The position numbers and the translations under genes are program-made. Positions 51,645-63,223 of a stretch of 64,000 bases of DNA are shown here, in pieces. Under the pieces are notes generated by a model. That model had not been told where the DNA came from and searched no databases. It was given only the letters and a program-made list of their open reading frames with translations. Source of the stretch: Devosia sp. (lineage in GTDB: Bacteria; Pseudomonadota; Alphaproteobacteria; Rhizobiales; Devosiaceae); NCBI RefSeq assembly GCF_028290625.1, contig NZ_JAQGJM010000008.1:186001-250000 (forward strand), read 5' to 3'. Numbering within the stretch: position 1 is the first letter of the stretch; each line of letters starts with the position of its first letter.

Positions 51645-54600
51645 TTTCGCGCCTCATATCGCTGCCGCGGCGGCTGGTTGTTCTCGTGCTCGTCGTGCTG
51701 GGGCTGGCTGTCGCCGTGCCAGCCGTCATCGTCGCGCAGGACGTGATGACGATGAGCCCGGACGAGCAGAAGGACTGGCTCACTAGCTTCGTGCAGGACC
51801 GGCTCTCGACGCCGGAGCGGCAGATCCGGCTCAGCAATATCGAAGGCGCGCTGGGTTCGGATATCGCCATTCGCGAAATCACCATTTCGGATGCCGAAGG
51901 GGTGTGGCTGCGGGTCAATAATGCGCGGCTGACCTGGAACCAGGGGGCGCTGTTCCTGGGGCGGCTCGAGGTCAAGTCGCTGACGGCGGACTCGATCGAT
52001 TATCTGCGCAATGCCAAGCCCGCCGAGGGCGTCGATCTGCCGCCCGCGGAAGCGGGAACGCTAACCATTCCCGAATTTCCGGTGGCGGTGATCCTGGAAC
52101 AACTGTCGATCCCCAAGGTGACGTTCGGCGCGGGCGTGTTCGGGCTGGGTTCGGCGATTTCGCTCAACGGTGCGTTGACGCTGGAGGGGGGCAACCTGAC
52201 CTCCAAGCTCGATATCGTGCGGCTGGACGGGCCGGGCGGCACGCTGGCACTGATGGCCAATTATACCAAGGCCGACAACGTCGTGGATGTGGGCGTGACG
52301 CTGACCGAACCGCCCAATGGGGTGATGGCCAACCTGCTCAATATCGAGGGAAAGCCTGCTGTCGAACTGGCGATCGCCGGCAAGGGGCCGGTCGCTGACC
52401 TGCAGACCACGCTGACGCTCAAGGCCAATGGGCAGACGGCTTTGGGCGGCGGCGCGACGGTGAACCAGACAGCAGACGGCTTTGCCATCGCGGCCGATCT
52501 GCGCGGGCCAGTATCAAGCCTGATGGCGCCGCAATACCAGCCGTTCTTTGGCGCCGAGTCGGCACTGACGGCCAACGCGCTGGTGCGCACGGGCGGCGGG
52601 CTTTCGATTTCGGGCCTGAAGCTGAGTGGCGGGCAATTGCTGCTCGAAGGCGCGGCGGAAACGACGCCGGACAATTTCCTGCGCCAGTTGACGCTCAACG
52701 CCGTGGTGGCTGACCCAGCCGGAACGCCGGTATTGCTGCCGGTGCCGGGCGCGCCGGTCAGCGTCAATGGCGCACAGGTGGCGATCAATTTCGGACAGGA
52801 CAATTCGGAAAACTGGAGTTCGACGCTCGACGTGAAGGGCCTGACCACCGGCGATTTCGCAGCGCAGACCATGGCGCTGACGCTGGGCGGCGTGGCGGCC
52901 AACCTGAGCGATCCGGCAAAGCGGCGGCTGACGTTCAACGGCGACGGCACCATCGCGGGCATCGAGGCTGCGGACGAGGTCAAGGCGGCGCTGGGTGACA
53001 GTATAGGCCTGGGTATTGCCGGGCTGTGGAATGCGGGCGAGCCGGTACAGCTCGCGCAGTTCCGGCTGGTCGGCAAGGCGCTGACGGCGGGGTTGGCCGG
53101 GGTGCTGGATGGCCCCGAATTCAGGGGCGACGTGGCGGTCGAGACGAGCAGCATCGCGCCGTTCTCGGGAATGGCCGGGCGTGATTTGAATGGTGGCCTG
53201 TCGCTCAAGGCCAATGGCACGCTTAGCCCGCTGACCGGCGGGTTTGACCTGACGCTGGACGGAACCGGCACGAACCTCAAGATCGACGATGAGATCGCCG
53301 ACGGCATTCTGGCCGGCACCGTGGCGCTGTCGGGTCGCGTGGCGCGGACCGAGGCGGGGCTGACAGCTCAGAATTTCAAGCTGGGCAATCAACAGGTGCA
53401 ATTGCTGGCCGATGGCAGCTATTCGAGCGCCGTGGCGGATTTCACCTTCAATCTCGACCTCGCCGATCTGGCGCTACTGAGCGATCAGGGCAAGGGCGCC
53501 GTCAAGGTGGTCGGCACGACCAAAGGCCAGGACGGGGTGCTGGACCTGAACCTGAATGCCGGCTTGGCGGCGGGGCAGTTGGCGGGACGCGATTTCCGCC
53601 AGGGCACGCTGACTTTTGCGGGGCGCTCGGACAAGAGCGGGCTGACGGGCAATATCACCGGCGACGGCATGCTCGACGGGTTCAAGACCAGCCTCGTGGC
53701 TAAGGTCGATCTCGGCGATGGCGGCCAGGCGCTGAACGATATCGACTTCCAGGCGGCTGGAACGCGGGTGACCGGCGGCTTCAACCGCGACACAGCCGGG
53801 TTGGTCGATGGCTCGCTCTATGTGGACTCCCCGGACATCTCGGTGGCGGCAGCGCTGGCCCTGCTCGATGCCAAGGGCGAAGTGCATCTGGAAGTACAAA
53901 TGACGCCGGATGGCGAGCGGCAGAACGCGACCGTCAAGGGCACGTTGCGCAATGTCGTTGTCAACGATATCAGCGTCGGCGCGGCCGATATCCAGGCGGG
54001 CGCCAGCGATGCGTTCGGCGTGCCGGAAATCGACGGAACGGTGACGGCAAGCGCGGTGCATGCCGCCGGCCTGACCATCGATACGCTGACCGCCAAGGCG
54101 AGCCAGCAATATCAAAGGAGCCTGACCGGCGTCGCCACGGCATTCGACGCGCAAGCCCATCTGGCGACCGGCACCAATGTCGATGTCGCCGGATCGCTGG
54201 CCGCGATCACCGGCGGCTATCGCCTGGCGCTCGATCGGGCGCAGCTGGACCAGGGACAACTCTCGGCGCGATTGGCCAAGCCGACGGTGCTCACCGTGGC
54301 GGGCTCGACGCTGTCGCTCGATGCCGTGCGGTTCGATGTCGGCTCGGGCAGCATCACCGCCAGCGGTTCGGCGGGCGAGGCGCTGAACATCGCGCTCGAC
54401 ATCAGCCAACTACCGCTGTCGATCGCCAATGCGGTCGTCCCAAGCCTGGGGCTGGCCGGAACACTGGACGGCCGCGCTACGATCACCGGCAGCGGCAGCG
54501 ACCCCAAAGTGGCGTTCGAAGCGCGTGGTGCAGGCATCAATGCGGCGGCGATCAAGGACTTTGGCATCGCGCCGCTGAGCCTGAATGCAACCGGCACCTA

Positions 54601-55999
54601 TGCCGCCCAGACCGTGTCGCTGGCGAGTTTGTCGGCGAACGGGAATGGTGGATTGACCATCAGCGGCTCGGGCAGAGTGCCGTTGAGCGGGAACGGGCTG
54701 AATGTGACGCTCAAGGGTAACGCGCCGCTAGCATTAGCGCAGCGTTTCGTAGCCGATCGCGGTGGTCAGTTGAGCGGCTCGGTGAGCCTTGACGCGCAGG
54801 TGTCTGGCAGCATCGCGGCGCCGAAATTCGGTGGACGGGTGTCAACCAGCAACGCCGGTTACATCGACCCCGAACTGAATTTACGGCTGCACGGCATCAC
54901 CGGCTCGGCCAGTCTCAGCGGCAATAATCTGGTGATCGACAGCCTTACGGCCGGGCTCGCGACTGGCGGCTCGGTGGCGGCATCGGGCTCGATTGGACTC
55001 AGCGGCGGTTTCCCCGCAAACGTAAAACTGGCTTTGAATTCAGCGCGTTACGCTGACGGCAATATGTTCGTGGCCACCGTGCAGGGCAATCTGGCACTGA
55101 CCGGGAACCTCACCGGCAACCCCCTCCTGAGCGGCAACGTACTGGTAGAAAAGGCCGACATCACCGTGCCCGAAAGCCTCGGCGGTGGCGCCACGATGAT
55201 CGACGTCAAGCATGTCGACGCACCCCCGCAAGTCGAGCAAACTCTTGTTCGCGCCCGCGTCGATGCCGCCGGCGCCCCGGTCCCCCAGACCCGCCCCGGT
55301 GGTGTCCTCCTCGACATCACCGTCAACGCCCCAAACCAGATTTTCATTCGCGGCCGGGGACTTGACGCCGAAGTTGGCGGTTCGGTGCGGCTCACCGGAC
55401 CGATCGGCGACATCCAGCCGGTAGGCGCTTTCTCGCTCAACCGCGGGCGGTTGGCGATCCTGGGCCAGCGGGTGACCTTCGACAGCGGCACCGTGACGCT
55501 GGTGGGCGATCTCGACCCTGAGTTGAACCTCGTGGCGCGCACCGAGGGTGAGGGCATCACGGTGTTCGTCACCGTGTCCGGCCGGGTTTCGGATATCAAT
55601 GTGAGCTTCACCTCGACCCCGATGCTACCGCAGGACGAAGTGCTGAGCCGGCTGATCTTCAAGCGCGGAATGGGCGAATTGTCGCCGCTGCAACTGGCAA
55701 AATTGGCGGGAGCCGCGGCTGAACTGGTCGGCGGCGGCTCGAACCCCTCGCTGCTCGATAGCCTACGCGGCGCCGCGGGGCTGGACGATCTGGATGTGGT
55801 CACCGACGCTCAGGGCAATGTCGCCGTGCAGGCGGGGACCTATATCCAGGACAATGTGTATTTGGGCGTGCAGGCCGGCGCTAACGGGCAGAGCAAGGTG
55901 ACGATCAATCTGGACGTCACCAATGATCTCAAGGTGCAGGGCGCCGCCGGGCAGGACGGCAATTCCAGCCTCGGCGTGTTTTATGAGAGTGACTACTGA
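51641..55999 (+). CDS. tamB: Translocation and assembly module protein TamB
   Basis: TTG 51641 overlaps the tamA stop as TTGA and gives 1452 residues. The protein has an N-terminal membrane anchor (LVVLVLVVLGLAVAVPAVIV), an extremely long beta-rich periplasmic region of repeated short strands, and the DUF490/TamB C-terminal domain with GDLDPELNLVARTEGEGITV and TSTPMLPQDEVLSRLIF. It spans the periplasm between the inner membrane and TamA and belongs to the bridge-like lipid-transport protein group. The gene order tamA-tamB is standard. Confidence 0.94.
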   Translation: MISRLISLPRRLVVLVLVVLGLAVAVPAVIVAQDVMTMSPDEQKDWLTSFVQDRLSTPERQIRLSNIEGALGSDIAIREITISDAEGVWLRVNNARLTWNQGALFLGRLEVKSLTADSIDYLRNAKPAEGVDLPPAEAGTLTIPEFPVAVILEQLSIPKVTFGAGVFGLGSAISLNGALTLEGGNLTSKLDIVRLDGPGGTLALMANYTKADNVVDVGVTLTEPPNGVMANLLNIEGKPAVELAIAGKGPVADLQTTLTLKANGQTALGGGATVNQTADGFAIAADLRGPVSSLMAPQYQPFFGAESALTANALVRTGGGLSISGLKLSGGQLLLEGAAETTPDNFLRQLTLNAVVADPAGTPVLLPVPGAPVSVNGAQVAINFGQDNSENWSSTLDVKGLTTGDFAAQTMALTLGGVAANLSDPAKRRLTFNGDGTIAGIEAADEVKAALGDSIGLGIAGLWNAGEPVQLAQFRLVGKALTAGLAGVLDGPEFRGDVAVETSSIAPFSGMAGRDLNGGLSLKANGTLSPLTGGFDLTLDGTGTNLKIDDEIADGILAGTVALSGRVARTEAGLTAQNFKLGNQQVQLLADGSYSSAVADFTFNLDLADLALLSDQGKGAVKVVGTTKGQDGVLDLNLNAGLAAGQLAGRDFRQGTLTFAGRSDKSGLTGNITGDGMLDGFKTSLVAKVDLGDGGQALNDIDFQAAGTRVTGGFNRDTAGLVDGSLYVDSPDISVAAALALLDAKGEVHLEVQMTPDGERQNATVKGTLRNVVVNDISVGAADIQAGASDAFGVPEIDGTVTASAVHAAGLTIDTLTAKASQQYQRSLTGVATAFDAQAHLATGTNVDVAGSLAAITGGYRLALDRAQLDQGQLSARLAKPTVLTVAGSTLSLDAVRFDVGSGSITASGSAGEALNIALDISQLPLSIANAVVPSLGLAGTLDGRATITGSGSDPKVAFEARGAGINAAAIKDFGIAPLSLNATGTYAAQTVSLASLSANGNGGLTISGSGRVPLSGNGLNVTLKGNAPLALAQRFVADRGGQLSGSVSLDAQVSGSIAAPKFGGRVSTSNAGYIDPELNLRLHGITGSASLSGNNLVIDSLTAGLATGGSVAASGSIGLSGGFPANVKLALNSARYADGNMFVATVQGNLALTGNLTGNPLLSGNVLVEKADITVPESLGGGATMIDVKHVDAPPQVEQTLVRARVDAAGAPVPQTRPGGVLLDITVNAPNQIFIRGRGLDAEVGGSVRLTGPIGDIQPVGAFSLNRGRLAILGQRVTFDSGTVTLVGDLDPELNLVARTEGEGITVFVTVSGRVSDINVSFTSTPMLPQDEVLSRLIFKRGMGELSPLQLAKLAGAAAELVGGGSNPSLLDSLRGAAGLDDLDVVTDAQGNVAVQAGTYIQDNVYLGVQAGANGQSKVTINLDVTNDLKVQGAAGQDGNSSLGVFYESDY

Positions 56000-56003
56000 G
56001 TGC

Positions 56004-56128
56004 CACGCCCTCGTGGTTCGAGGCGCCAAGCGGCGCACCTCACCATGAGGGCTGTTGAGAACTCGGTCCAGGAGTAGCCCTCATGGTGAGGGGCGAGCTC
56101 TTTGCGAGCCTCGAACCACGAGGGCGTG
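56004..56128. repeat. Two-stem inverted repeat between convergent genes (family E)
   Basis: The outer arms CACGCCCTCGTGGTTCGAGG (from 56004) and CCTCGAACCACGAGGGCGTG (to 56128) are perfect inverses. The inner arms CCTCACCATGAGGGCT (56038-56053) and AGCCCTCATGGTGAGG (56076-56091) are perfect inverses too. It lies between tamB and yejA, which converge, and is a good bidirectional terminator candidate. Confidence 0.85.
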
Positions 56129-56134
56129 CCCCCG

Positions 56135-57985
56135 CTATTGCCCACCCACCTTGGCCGCCTTGGCGTCGTCGTACCACCAGGTGGTGGGGAAGCCGATCCC
56201 GAATTCGGGCAATGGTTCGGGGTGGCTGAAGCGGTCCCAACGGGCGACGCGGGCGGTGCGCAGCGTGTAGCTGGGGACGACGTAGTGGTTGGCCAGCAGC
56301 ACGCGGTCGAGTGCCTTGGTGGCGGCTTCCAGGGTGTCGCGGTCGGCGGCGTAAATGACCTTGTCGATCAGGGCGTCGACGCCGGGATCGGCGATGCCGG
56401 CATAGTTCTGCGAGCCCTCTTCCTTGGCCGAAGCCGAGCCCCAGAAATAGCGCTGCTCATTGCCGGGCGAGAAGGACTGCGCCCAGGCCTCGTAGATCAT
56501 GTCGTAGTCGAAGCTGCGGACGCGGTTGATATATTGCGGGCCATCGACGATGCGGATGGTGGCATTGATGCCGATCTGGGCAAGGTTGGTCGTGAGGTTG
56601 GTGGCGACCGGCTCGATAGTGGGGCTATCGAGCAGGATCTCGAAGCTGAGCTGCGTGCCATTGGCATCGATGAGGCGGTTGCCGTCGAGGTGGTAGCCGG
56701 CCTCGGTGAGCAGGCCCAGTGCGGTGCGCAGGTTGGTACGCAATTTTTGCGCGTCGCCGCTGACGGGATTGGTATAGGGCGTGGTGAAGACGCTGGCGGG
56801 GATTTTGTCCTTCACCGAATTGAGGATGTCGAGTTCCTTGCCCTCGGGGAGGCCCGACGAGCGGAACGGCAGGCCGAAGAAATAGCTGTCGATGCGCTGA
56901 TACTGGTTGAAGAACAGGGTTTTTTGCAGTTCCTCGAAATCAAAAGCATAGTTGAGGGCTTCGCGAACGCGCGGGTCCTGGAATTTCGCTTGGCGCAGAT
57001 TGGGGATGAAGGCCCACATAATGCCCGAGCCGTTATAGGTCTGGGGAAACAGTTCCTTGATGATGCGGCCATCCTTGACGGCGGGAATGTCATAGCCGGT
57101 GGCCCAGCCGCGGGCGGAGGGCTCGATCCACCAATCGAACTGATCGCCCTTGAAAGCCTCGAATTCGACGGTCTGGTCGAGGAAATATTCGATGCGATAT
57201 TGATCGAAATTGTTCTCGCCGACCTGGGTGGGGTGATCCTTGCCCCAATAGTTTTCGACGCGCTTGTAACTGATGGTCTTGCCGGCTTCGAAGCTGGCGA
57301 GCTCGTAGGGGCCCGAGCCAAGCGGCGGTTCCAGCGTGGAGGCGCCGATATTGCGCTTATTGCCCTTGGCGTCGGTGCCCTCCCACCAGTGCTGGGGCAG
57401 GATCATCAACTGGCCGAGAATCTTGGGCAGTTCACGGTTGCCGGTCTGATCGAAGGTGAAGGTGACTTCGCCGGGAGCGGTCTCGGTGACGCCGGTGACA
57501 TTGGCGTAATACTGGGCGATTTGCGGGCTCAACTCCTTGGCGGTGTTGAACGACCAGATCACATCGGCGACGGTGACCGGTTCGCCATCGTTCCATTTGG
57601 CCTTGGGGTTCATGCGGAAGGTGACCGAGGAATAGTCGGCGGGAAATTTCAACGCCTCGGCCAAGAGGCCATAATCGGTCAGCACCTCGTCCTGCGAGGG
57701 GGTCATCAGAGTTTCGTAGATCAGGCCAAGACCACCGGCCACCTCGCCCTTGGGCAGGATGGGATTGAAGGTATCAAAGCCCCCCAGTGCGCCCATACGC
57801 ACCGTGCCGCCCTTGGGCGCATCGACATTGACGTAGTCGAAATGGGCGAAGCCTTCGGGATATTTTGGCTCGCCGATGGCTGAGCTGGCATGCAGCCAGG
57901 TGTCGGGTTTGTCCTGTTGAGCAAGCGCGGGCAGAGCGGGGGCGAGCAGCATAAGGGCGAAGGCGGCGAGGGCTGCGAATTTCAT
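56135..57985 (-). CDS. yejA: Peptide ABC transporter substrate-binding protein, YejA type
   Basis: The 616-residue protein has a signal peptide (MKFAALAAFALMLLAPALPA, cleavage near ALAQQD) and family 5 binding-protein sequence with YejA hallmarks: HFDYVNVDAPKGGTVRMGAL, a KWNDGEPVTVADVIWSFNTA block and a FDYDMIYEAWAQSFSPGNEQ segment. GGGAG precedes the ATG. YejABEF imports peptides, including microcin C in E. coli and antimicrobial peptides in Brucella. In this window yejA follows yejF instead of leading the operon, with an 89-base gap. Confidence 0.92.
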   Translation of the reverse strand: MKFAALAAFALMLLAPALPALAQQDKPDTWLHASSAIGEPKYPEGFAHFDYVNVDAPKGGTVRMGALGGFDTFNPILPKGEVAGGLGLIYETLMTPSQDEVLTDYGLLAEALKFPADYSSVTFRMNPKAKWNDGEPVTVADVIWSFNTAKELSPQIAQYYANVTGVTETAPGEVTFTFDQTGNRELPKILGQLMILPQHWWEGTDAKGNKRNIGASTLEPPLGSGPYELASFEAGKTISYKRVENYWGKDHPTQVGENNFDQYRIEYFLDQTVEFEAFKGDQFDWWIEPSARGWATGYDIPAVKDGRIIKELFPQTYNGSGIMWAFIPNLRQAKFQDPRVREALNYAFDFEELQKTLFFNQYQRIDSYFFGLPFRSSGLPEGKELDILNSVKDKIPASVFTTPYTNPVSGDAQKLRTNLRTALGLLTEAGYHLDGNRLIDANGTQLSFEILLDSPTIEPVATNLTTNLAQIGINATIRIVDGPQYINRVRSFDYDMIYEAWAQSFSPGNEQRYFWGSASAKEEGSQNYAGIADPGVDALIDKVIYAADRDTLEAATKALDRVLLANHYVVPSYTLRTARVARWDRFSHPEPLPEFGIGFPTTWWYDDAKAAKVGGQ

Positions 57986-58074
57986 GGGGCGCTCCCGGGC
58001 GGATGGCGGTTTTGTGACGGCAGTTTAGGGGGAATGGAGGGGATGTATAGAGGCGATGCGCTCAAGTTTTCGCG

Positions 58075-59660
<1,586 letters not shown>

Positions 59661-59664
<4 letters not shown>

Positions 59665-60800
59665 GCCGGTGTCTTCCTTGGATCGAAGGCGTCGCGGACG
59701 CCTTCGCCGATGAAGACGAGGAGGGTCATCATGATGGCGATGGTGAAGAAGCCGGTGAGGCCGAGCCAGGGGGCCTGGAGATTGTTCTTGCCCTGCGCCA
59801 GCAATTCGCCCAGCGAGGGGGAGCCGACGGGCAGGCCGAAGCCGAGGAAATCGAGCGAGGTCAGCGTGGCGACGGAGCCCGAGAGGATGAAGGGCACGAA
59901 GGTCAGGGTGGCGACCATGGCGTTGGGCAGCAGGTGGCGCCACATGATGGTGAGGTTGGAGACGCCCAGCGCGCGGGCGGCGTTGATATATTCGAAATTG
60001 CGGCCGCGCAGGAATTCGGCCCGGACAATGCCGACCAGCGATACCCAGGAGAATAGCAGCAGGATGCCGAGCAGCACCCAGAAGCTGGGGGCAATGACGC
60101 TGGAGATGATCAGCAGGAGATAAAGCGCCGGGACCGAGGTCCAGATTTCGATGAAGCGCTGGAACAGCAGGTCGGTCCAGCCGCCAAAATAGCCCTGCAC
60201 GGCGCCGGCGGCGACGCCGATGATGGAAGACAGGACCGTCAGCACGAGGCCGAACAGGATGGAGATGCGGAAGCCGTAGATTAGGCGGGACAGCACGTCG
60301 CGGCCGCGATCGTCGGTGCCCAGCCAGTGATAGGTCCCCCAATTGCAGCCGGGGTCGGCGGCGAGCAGGGGATAGCCGGCACAGCGAGCGTCGCGGCTCA
60401 TCATCCAGCTGGGAGCGACGGCGCCAGACTGAGGGGTGAAACTGTCCACGGTGTTGTAGCTGAAGCGGATGGGCGGCCACAGCATCCAGCCATTGGCGGC
60501 GATCTCGTCGGCGATGAACTCGTCGCTGTAGTTGGTATAGGCGAGGAAGCCGCCGAATTTGGACTCGGGGTAATCGACGAAGGCGGGGGTCAGCAATTCG
60601 CCCTTGTAGCTGACGAGGATCGGCCGGTCATTGGCGATGAAATCGGAGCCCAGGGTGATGACAAACAGGACGAGGAAAATCCACAGCGACCAGTGACCGC
60701 GGCGGTTGCGGCGGAAGGCGTCGAGGCGGCGCCGGTTCATCGGTGACAGCCAGTCGGCGCGCGGTTTGGTGGCGCCGGCCTCGGCGGCGAGCTCGCTCAT
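59661..60800 (-). CDS. yejE: Peptide ABC transporter permease, YejE type
   Basis: ATG 60800 (MSELAAEAG) follows CCAGGT and overlaps the yejB stop. The 379-residue protein has the YejE-specific N-terminus (LSPMNRRRLDAFRRNRRGHW), a first helix, then a periplasmic loop with ILVSYKGELLTPAFVDYPES, and a DppC-like core with YHWLGTDDRGRDVLSRLIYG and the EAA loop INAARALGVSNLTI. It pairs with YejB in the membrane. Confidence 0.94.
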
Positions 60801-61903
60801 ACCTGGCGGCTTTCGAAATCGATGCGCGGGTCGACCCACATATAGGCGAGATCCGAGATGAGCCCGATGACCAGGCCCAGCAGCGAGAAGACATAGAGCG
60901 TGGCGAAGACCACGGGATAATCGCGGCTGGTGATGGCCTCGAATCCCAGGCGCCCAAGGCCGTCGAGCGAGAAGATGGTTTCGATCAGCAGCGAGCCGCC
61001 AAAGAAGGCGCCGACGAAAGCGCCGGGGAAGCTGGCGATGATCAGCATCATGGCGTTGCGGAAAACGTGGCGGTAGAGCACCTGGTTTTCGGTGAGACCC
61101 TTGGAACGGGCGGTGGTGACGTATTGCTTGCCGATCTCGTCGAGAAACGAATTCTTGGTGAGCATGGTGGTGGTGGCGAAAGCGCCGAGCGCCATGGCGA
61201 TGATGGGCAGCACCAGATGCCAGAAATAGTCGATGACCTGGCGATACCAGGGGAAGCTGTCAAATCCCGTCGAGGTCAGCCCGCGCAAGGGGAATAGCGA
61301 CCAGAAGCTGCCGCCGGCGAAGACCACGATCAGGGCGATGGCGATGAGGAACCCCGGAATGGCGTAGCCAACGATGATGACGGTGGAGGTCCAGACGTCG
61401 AAGCGCGAGCCTTCGGTGATGGCCTTCTTGATGCCCAGCGGGATGGAAATGCCGTAGGAAATCAGTGTCATCCACAGGCCTAGCGAGATCGAGACCGGCA
61501 TCTTCTCCTTGATCAGGTCGACCACCGAAATGTCGCGGTAATAGCTGTCGCCAAAATCGAAGCGGAGGTAGTTCCACAGCATCATGCCGAAGCGCTCGAG
61601 CGGTGGTTTATCGAAGCCGAACTGCTTTTCGATGCGGGCGATAAGTTCGGGCGACAGGCCGCGCGAGCCGCGATAGGTGGAGCCGTTGGCGGCATTGGCT
61701 TGTTGGGGCGCAGCGTCGGTGAAATCGCCGGTATCGCTGCCCGTGACGCGCTGGGTCATCGAGTTCTGGGCGCCGCTCATATTGGCGATGGCCTGTTCGA
61801 CAGGGCCGCCGGGGGCGAACTGCACGACGAGAAAGGAAATGGCCATGATGCCGAAGACGGTCGGGATCATCAGCAGCAGGCGGCGAAGTATATAGGCGCC
61901 CAT
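60797..61903 (-). CDS. yejB: Peptide ABC transporter permease, YejB type
   Basis: The 368-residue protein begins MGAYILRRLLLMIPTVFGIM, typical of YejB. It has a YejB-type periplasmic loop with FGFDKPPLERFGMMLWNYLR and FDFGDSYYRDISVVDLIKEK, about six helices, and the docking loop QYVTTARSKGLTENQVLYRH. It is the first gene of the yejBEF-A unit. The upstream gap (61904-62094) separates it from a divergent DUF2007 gene and probably holds both promoters. Confidence 0.94.
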   Translation of the reverse strand: MGAYILRRLLLMIPTVFGIMAISFLVVQFAPGGPVEQAIANMSGAQNSMTQRVTGSDTGDFTDAAPQQANAANGSTYRGSRGLSPELIARIEKQFGFDKPPLERFGMMLWNYLRFDFGDSYYRDISVVDLIKEKMPVSISLGLWMTLISYGISIPLGIKKAITEGSRFDVWTSTVIIVGYAIPGFLIAIALIVVFAGGSFWSLFPLRGLTSTGFDSFPWYRQVIDYFWHLVLPIIAMALGAFATTTMLTKNSFLDEIGKQYVTTARSKGLTENQVLYRHVFRNAMMLIIASFPGAFVGAFFGGSLLIETIFSLDGLGRLGFEAITSRDYPVVFATLYVFSLLGLVIGLISDLAYMWVDPRIDFESRQV

Positions 61904-62094
61904 TCCGTTCCCTTTGACGAGCGTGTCGCCGCGTACCCTAAGTCCTGCCTACCGAGCGGCAAATCACCTTGCGGTGAAACGGCTTGCTGGCGAATGCACC
62001 ATGCAAGCGGGGGGAATGCAAGCGATGCACGCGTGAGGGGTTGCGGCCAGGACGCGTGCCGGTCAGGATCGAATAGTCCAAGCGGAGGCAATTC

Positions 62095-62322
62095 ATGAGC
62101 TTTGAAATCATCGCCCAGGTCGAGGACCCGTCAATGGCGCGGGTGCTGGTGGTGGCGCTTAAGGCGCATGGCTTTCATCCGCTGGAAAGCGGCGAGGGCG
62201 GCCTTCCGGGATTGCCGGGGGTGTTCGGTCCCAAGGGCGTGCCGGTGCAGGTGCCCGAGGAGGAAGCGGCGGACGCGCGAGTGCTGGCGGACGACTTGTT
62301 GCGCGAAATGCTGGAACCATAG
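62095..62322 (+). CDS. DUF2007 domain-containing small protein
   Basis: ATG 62095 follows a good GGAGG site. The 75-residue cytoplasmic protein matches the DUF2007 'putative signal transducing' family: an opening EIIAQVEDPSMARVLVVALK, a Gly/Pro-rich centre and a VPEEEAADARVLADDLLREM helix. The family has a ferredoxin-like fold and no established function. Confidence 0.8.
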   Translation: MSFEIIAQVEDPSMARVLVVALKAHGFHPLESGEGGLPGLPGVFGPKGVPVQVPEEEAADARVLADDLLREMLEP

Positions 62323-62466
62323 AGTTTGGCGGGCATTGACCCCAAAATGGGCCACATTCACAGGCATTGCTGAGTTCGATAGGTTCGACGATTGAACATG
62401 TGGTGTGGTTTGGCTATAAGCCGGCTAAATGTTAACCTTTATTAAGCCTTAGGCAGGAGCAAGCCG

Positions 62467-63084
62467 ATGATGGTTTGGATGCGCGGATCGTTGTCAGCAG
62501 TTGGCTTGGTGATGATGGCAATGACTGTCGTCGGGTGCTCGACGGCGTCCAACACGGCTGGTCTCAATACCATTCAGGCGCCCTCGACGCTGCGTCCGGT
62601 GCAGGGTTCGACCGTGGCGCAGGGCAGCTTGCCCGCAATCGGCGCGACTGGCGCCCCGGCGCCGGGCCTATCCGGACAGCCGGTGCTGGGTGGCGTTGCC
62701 GCGCAGCCAGCAAGCGGGTTCAATACGCTGCCGCCGGTCAATGGCGCGGCGACGCAGACCGCGATGGTCAATGGCCAGTTGGCGCCGATTGCCCAGCCCG
62801 GCATGGTCAGTGCTGGCCCCGAAGGTGTGTGGACCGCGCTGGCGGGCACCAGCCAGTGCCGCCTCAACCTGCCACTGACGCTCAAGGAAGGCTCGAACTA
62901 TTATCGTGCCTCGGCTCCGGGCTGTGCCCTGCCGAGCCTGGCCGCAGTTGCCGGTTGGCAGCAGGTCGGCTCGCAGCTGCAACTCTATGATGTGAATGGC
63001 AATATTGCCGGTTCGCTCACGCCAAGCGGCGGCCGTTACATTGGTGTGCTCGGCGGCGGCCAAGCCATCACCATGCAGCGCTAG
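62467..63084 (+). CDS. AprI/Inh-family lipoprotein (Omp19-like protease inhibitor)
   Basis: The 205-residue protein has a lipoprotein signal with lipobox VVGC (Cys near residue 24), a Pro/Gly/Ala-rich linker (about 25-115) and an AprI/Inh inhibitor domain. That domain contains GVWTALAGTSQCRLNLPL, GCALPSLAAVAGWQQVGSQL and TPSGGRYIGVLGGG, with two Cys positioned for the family disulphide. Brucella Omp19, the best-known relative, is an outer-membrane lipoprotein that blocks proteases. A similar location is likely here. Confidence 0.88.
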   Translation: MMVWMRGSLSAVGLVMMAMTVVGCSTASNTAGLNTIQAPSTLRPVQGSTVAQGSLPAIGATGAPAPGLSGQPVLGGVAAQPASGFNTLPPVNGAATQTAMVNGQLAPIAQPGMVSAGPEGVWTALAGTSQCRLNLPLTLKEGSNYYRASAPGCALPSLAAVAGWQQVGSQLQLYDVNGNIAGSLTPSGGRYIGVLGGGQAITMQR

Positions 63085-63106
63085 GATTTGACTGAGGCCG
63101 GTCTGC

Positions 63107-63181
63107 AAACGGCGGTTCACTGCGCTTCCGGTGCTCACGTACAAAAGTACGCTCCGCTCCGGTTCTCGCGAACCACCGTTT
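63107..63181. terminator. Large hairpin with GTACAAAAGTAC loop after the Omp19-like gene
   Basis: AAACGGCGGTTC at the left end and GAACCACCGTTT at the right end pair imperfectly. The centre CTCACGTACAAAAGTACGCT folds around an AAAA loop, with CCGG-containing arms between. I recall similar elements as common intergenic repeats in Hyphomicrobiales. Here it can act as a terminator between the lipoprotein gene and zapE. Confidence 0.6.
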
Positions 63182-63223
63182 TCGACTCGGCCTGAGCCAA
63201 ATCTCCCAAACTGCAGCGTCGTA

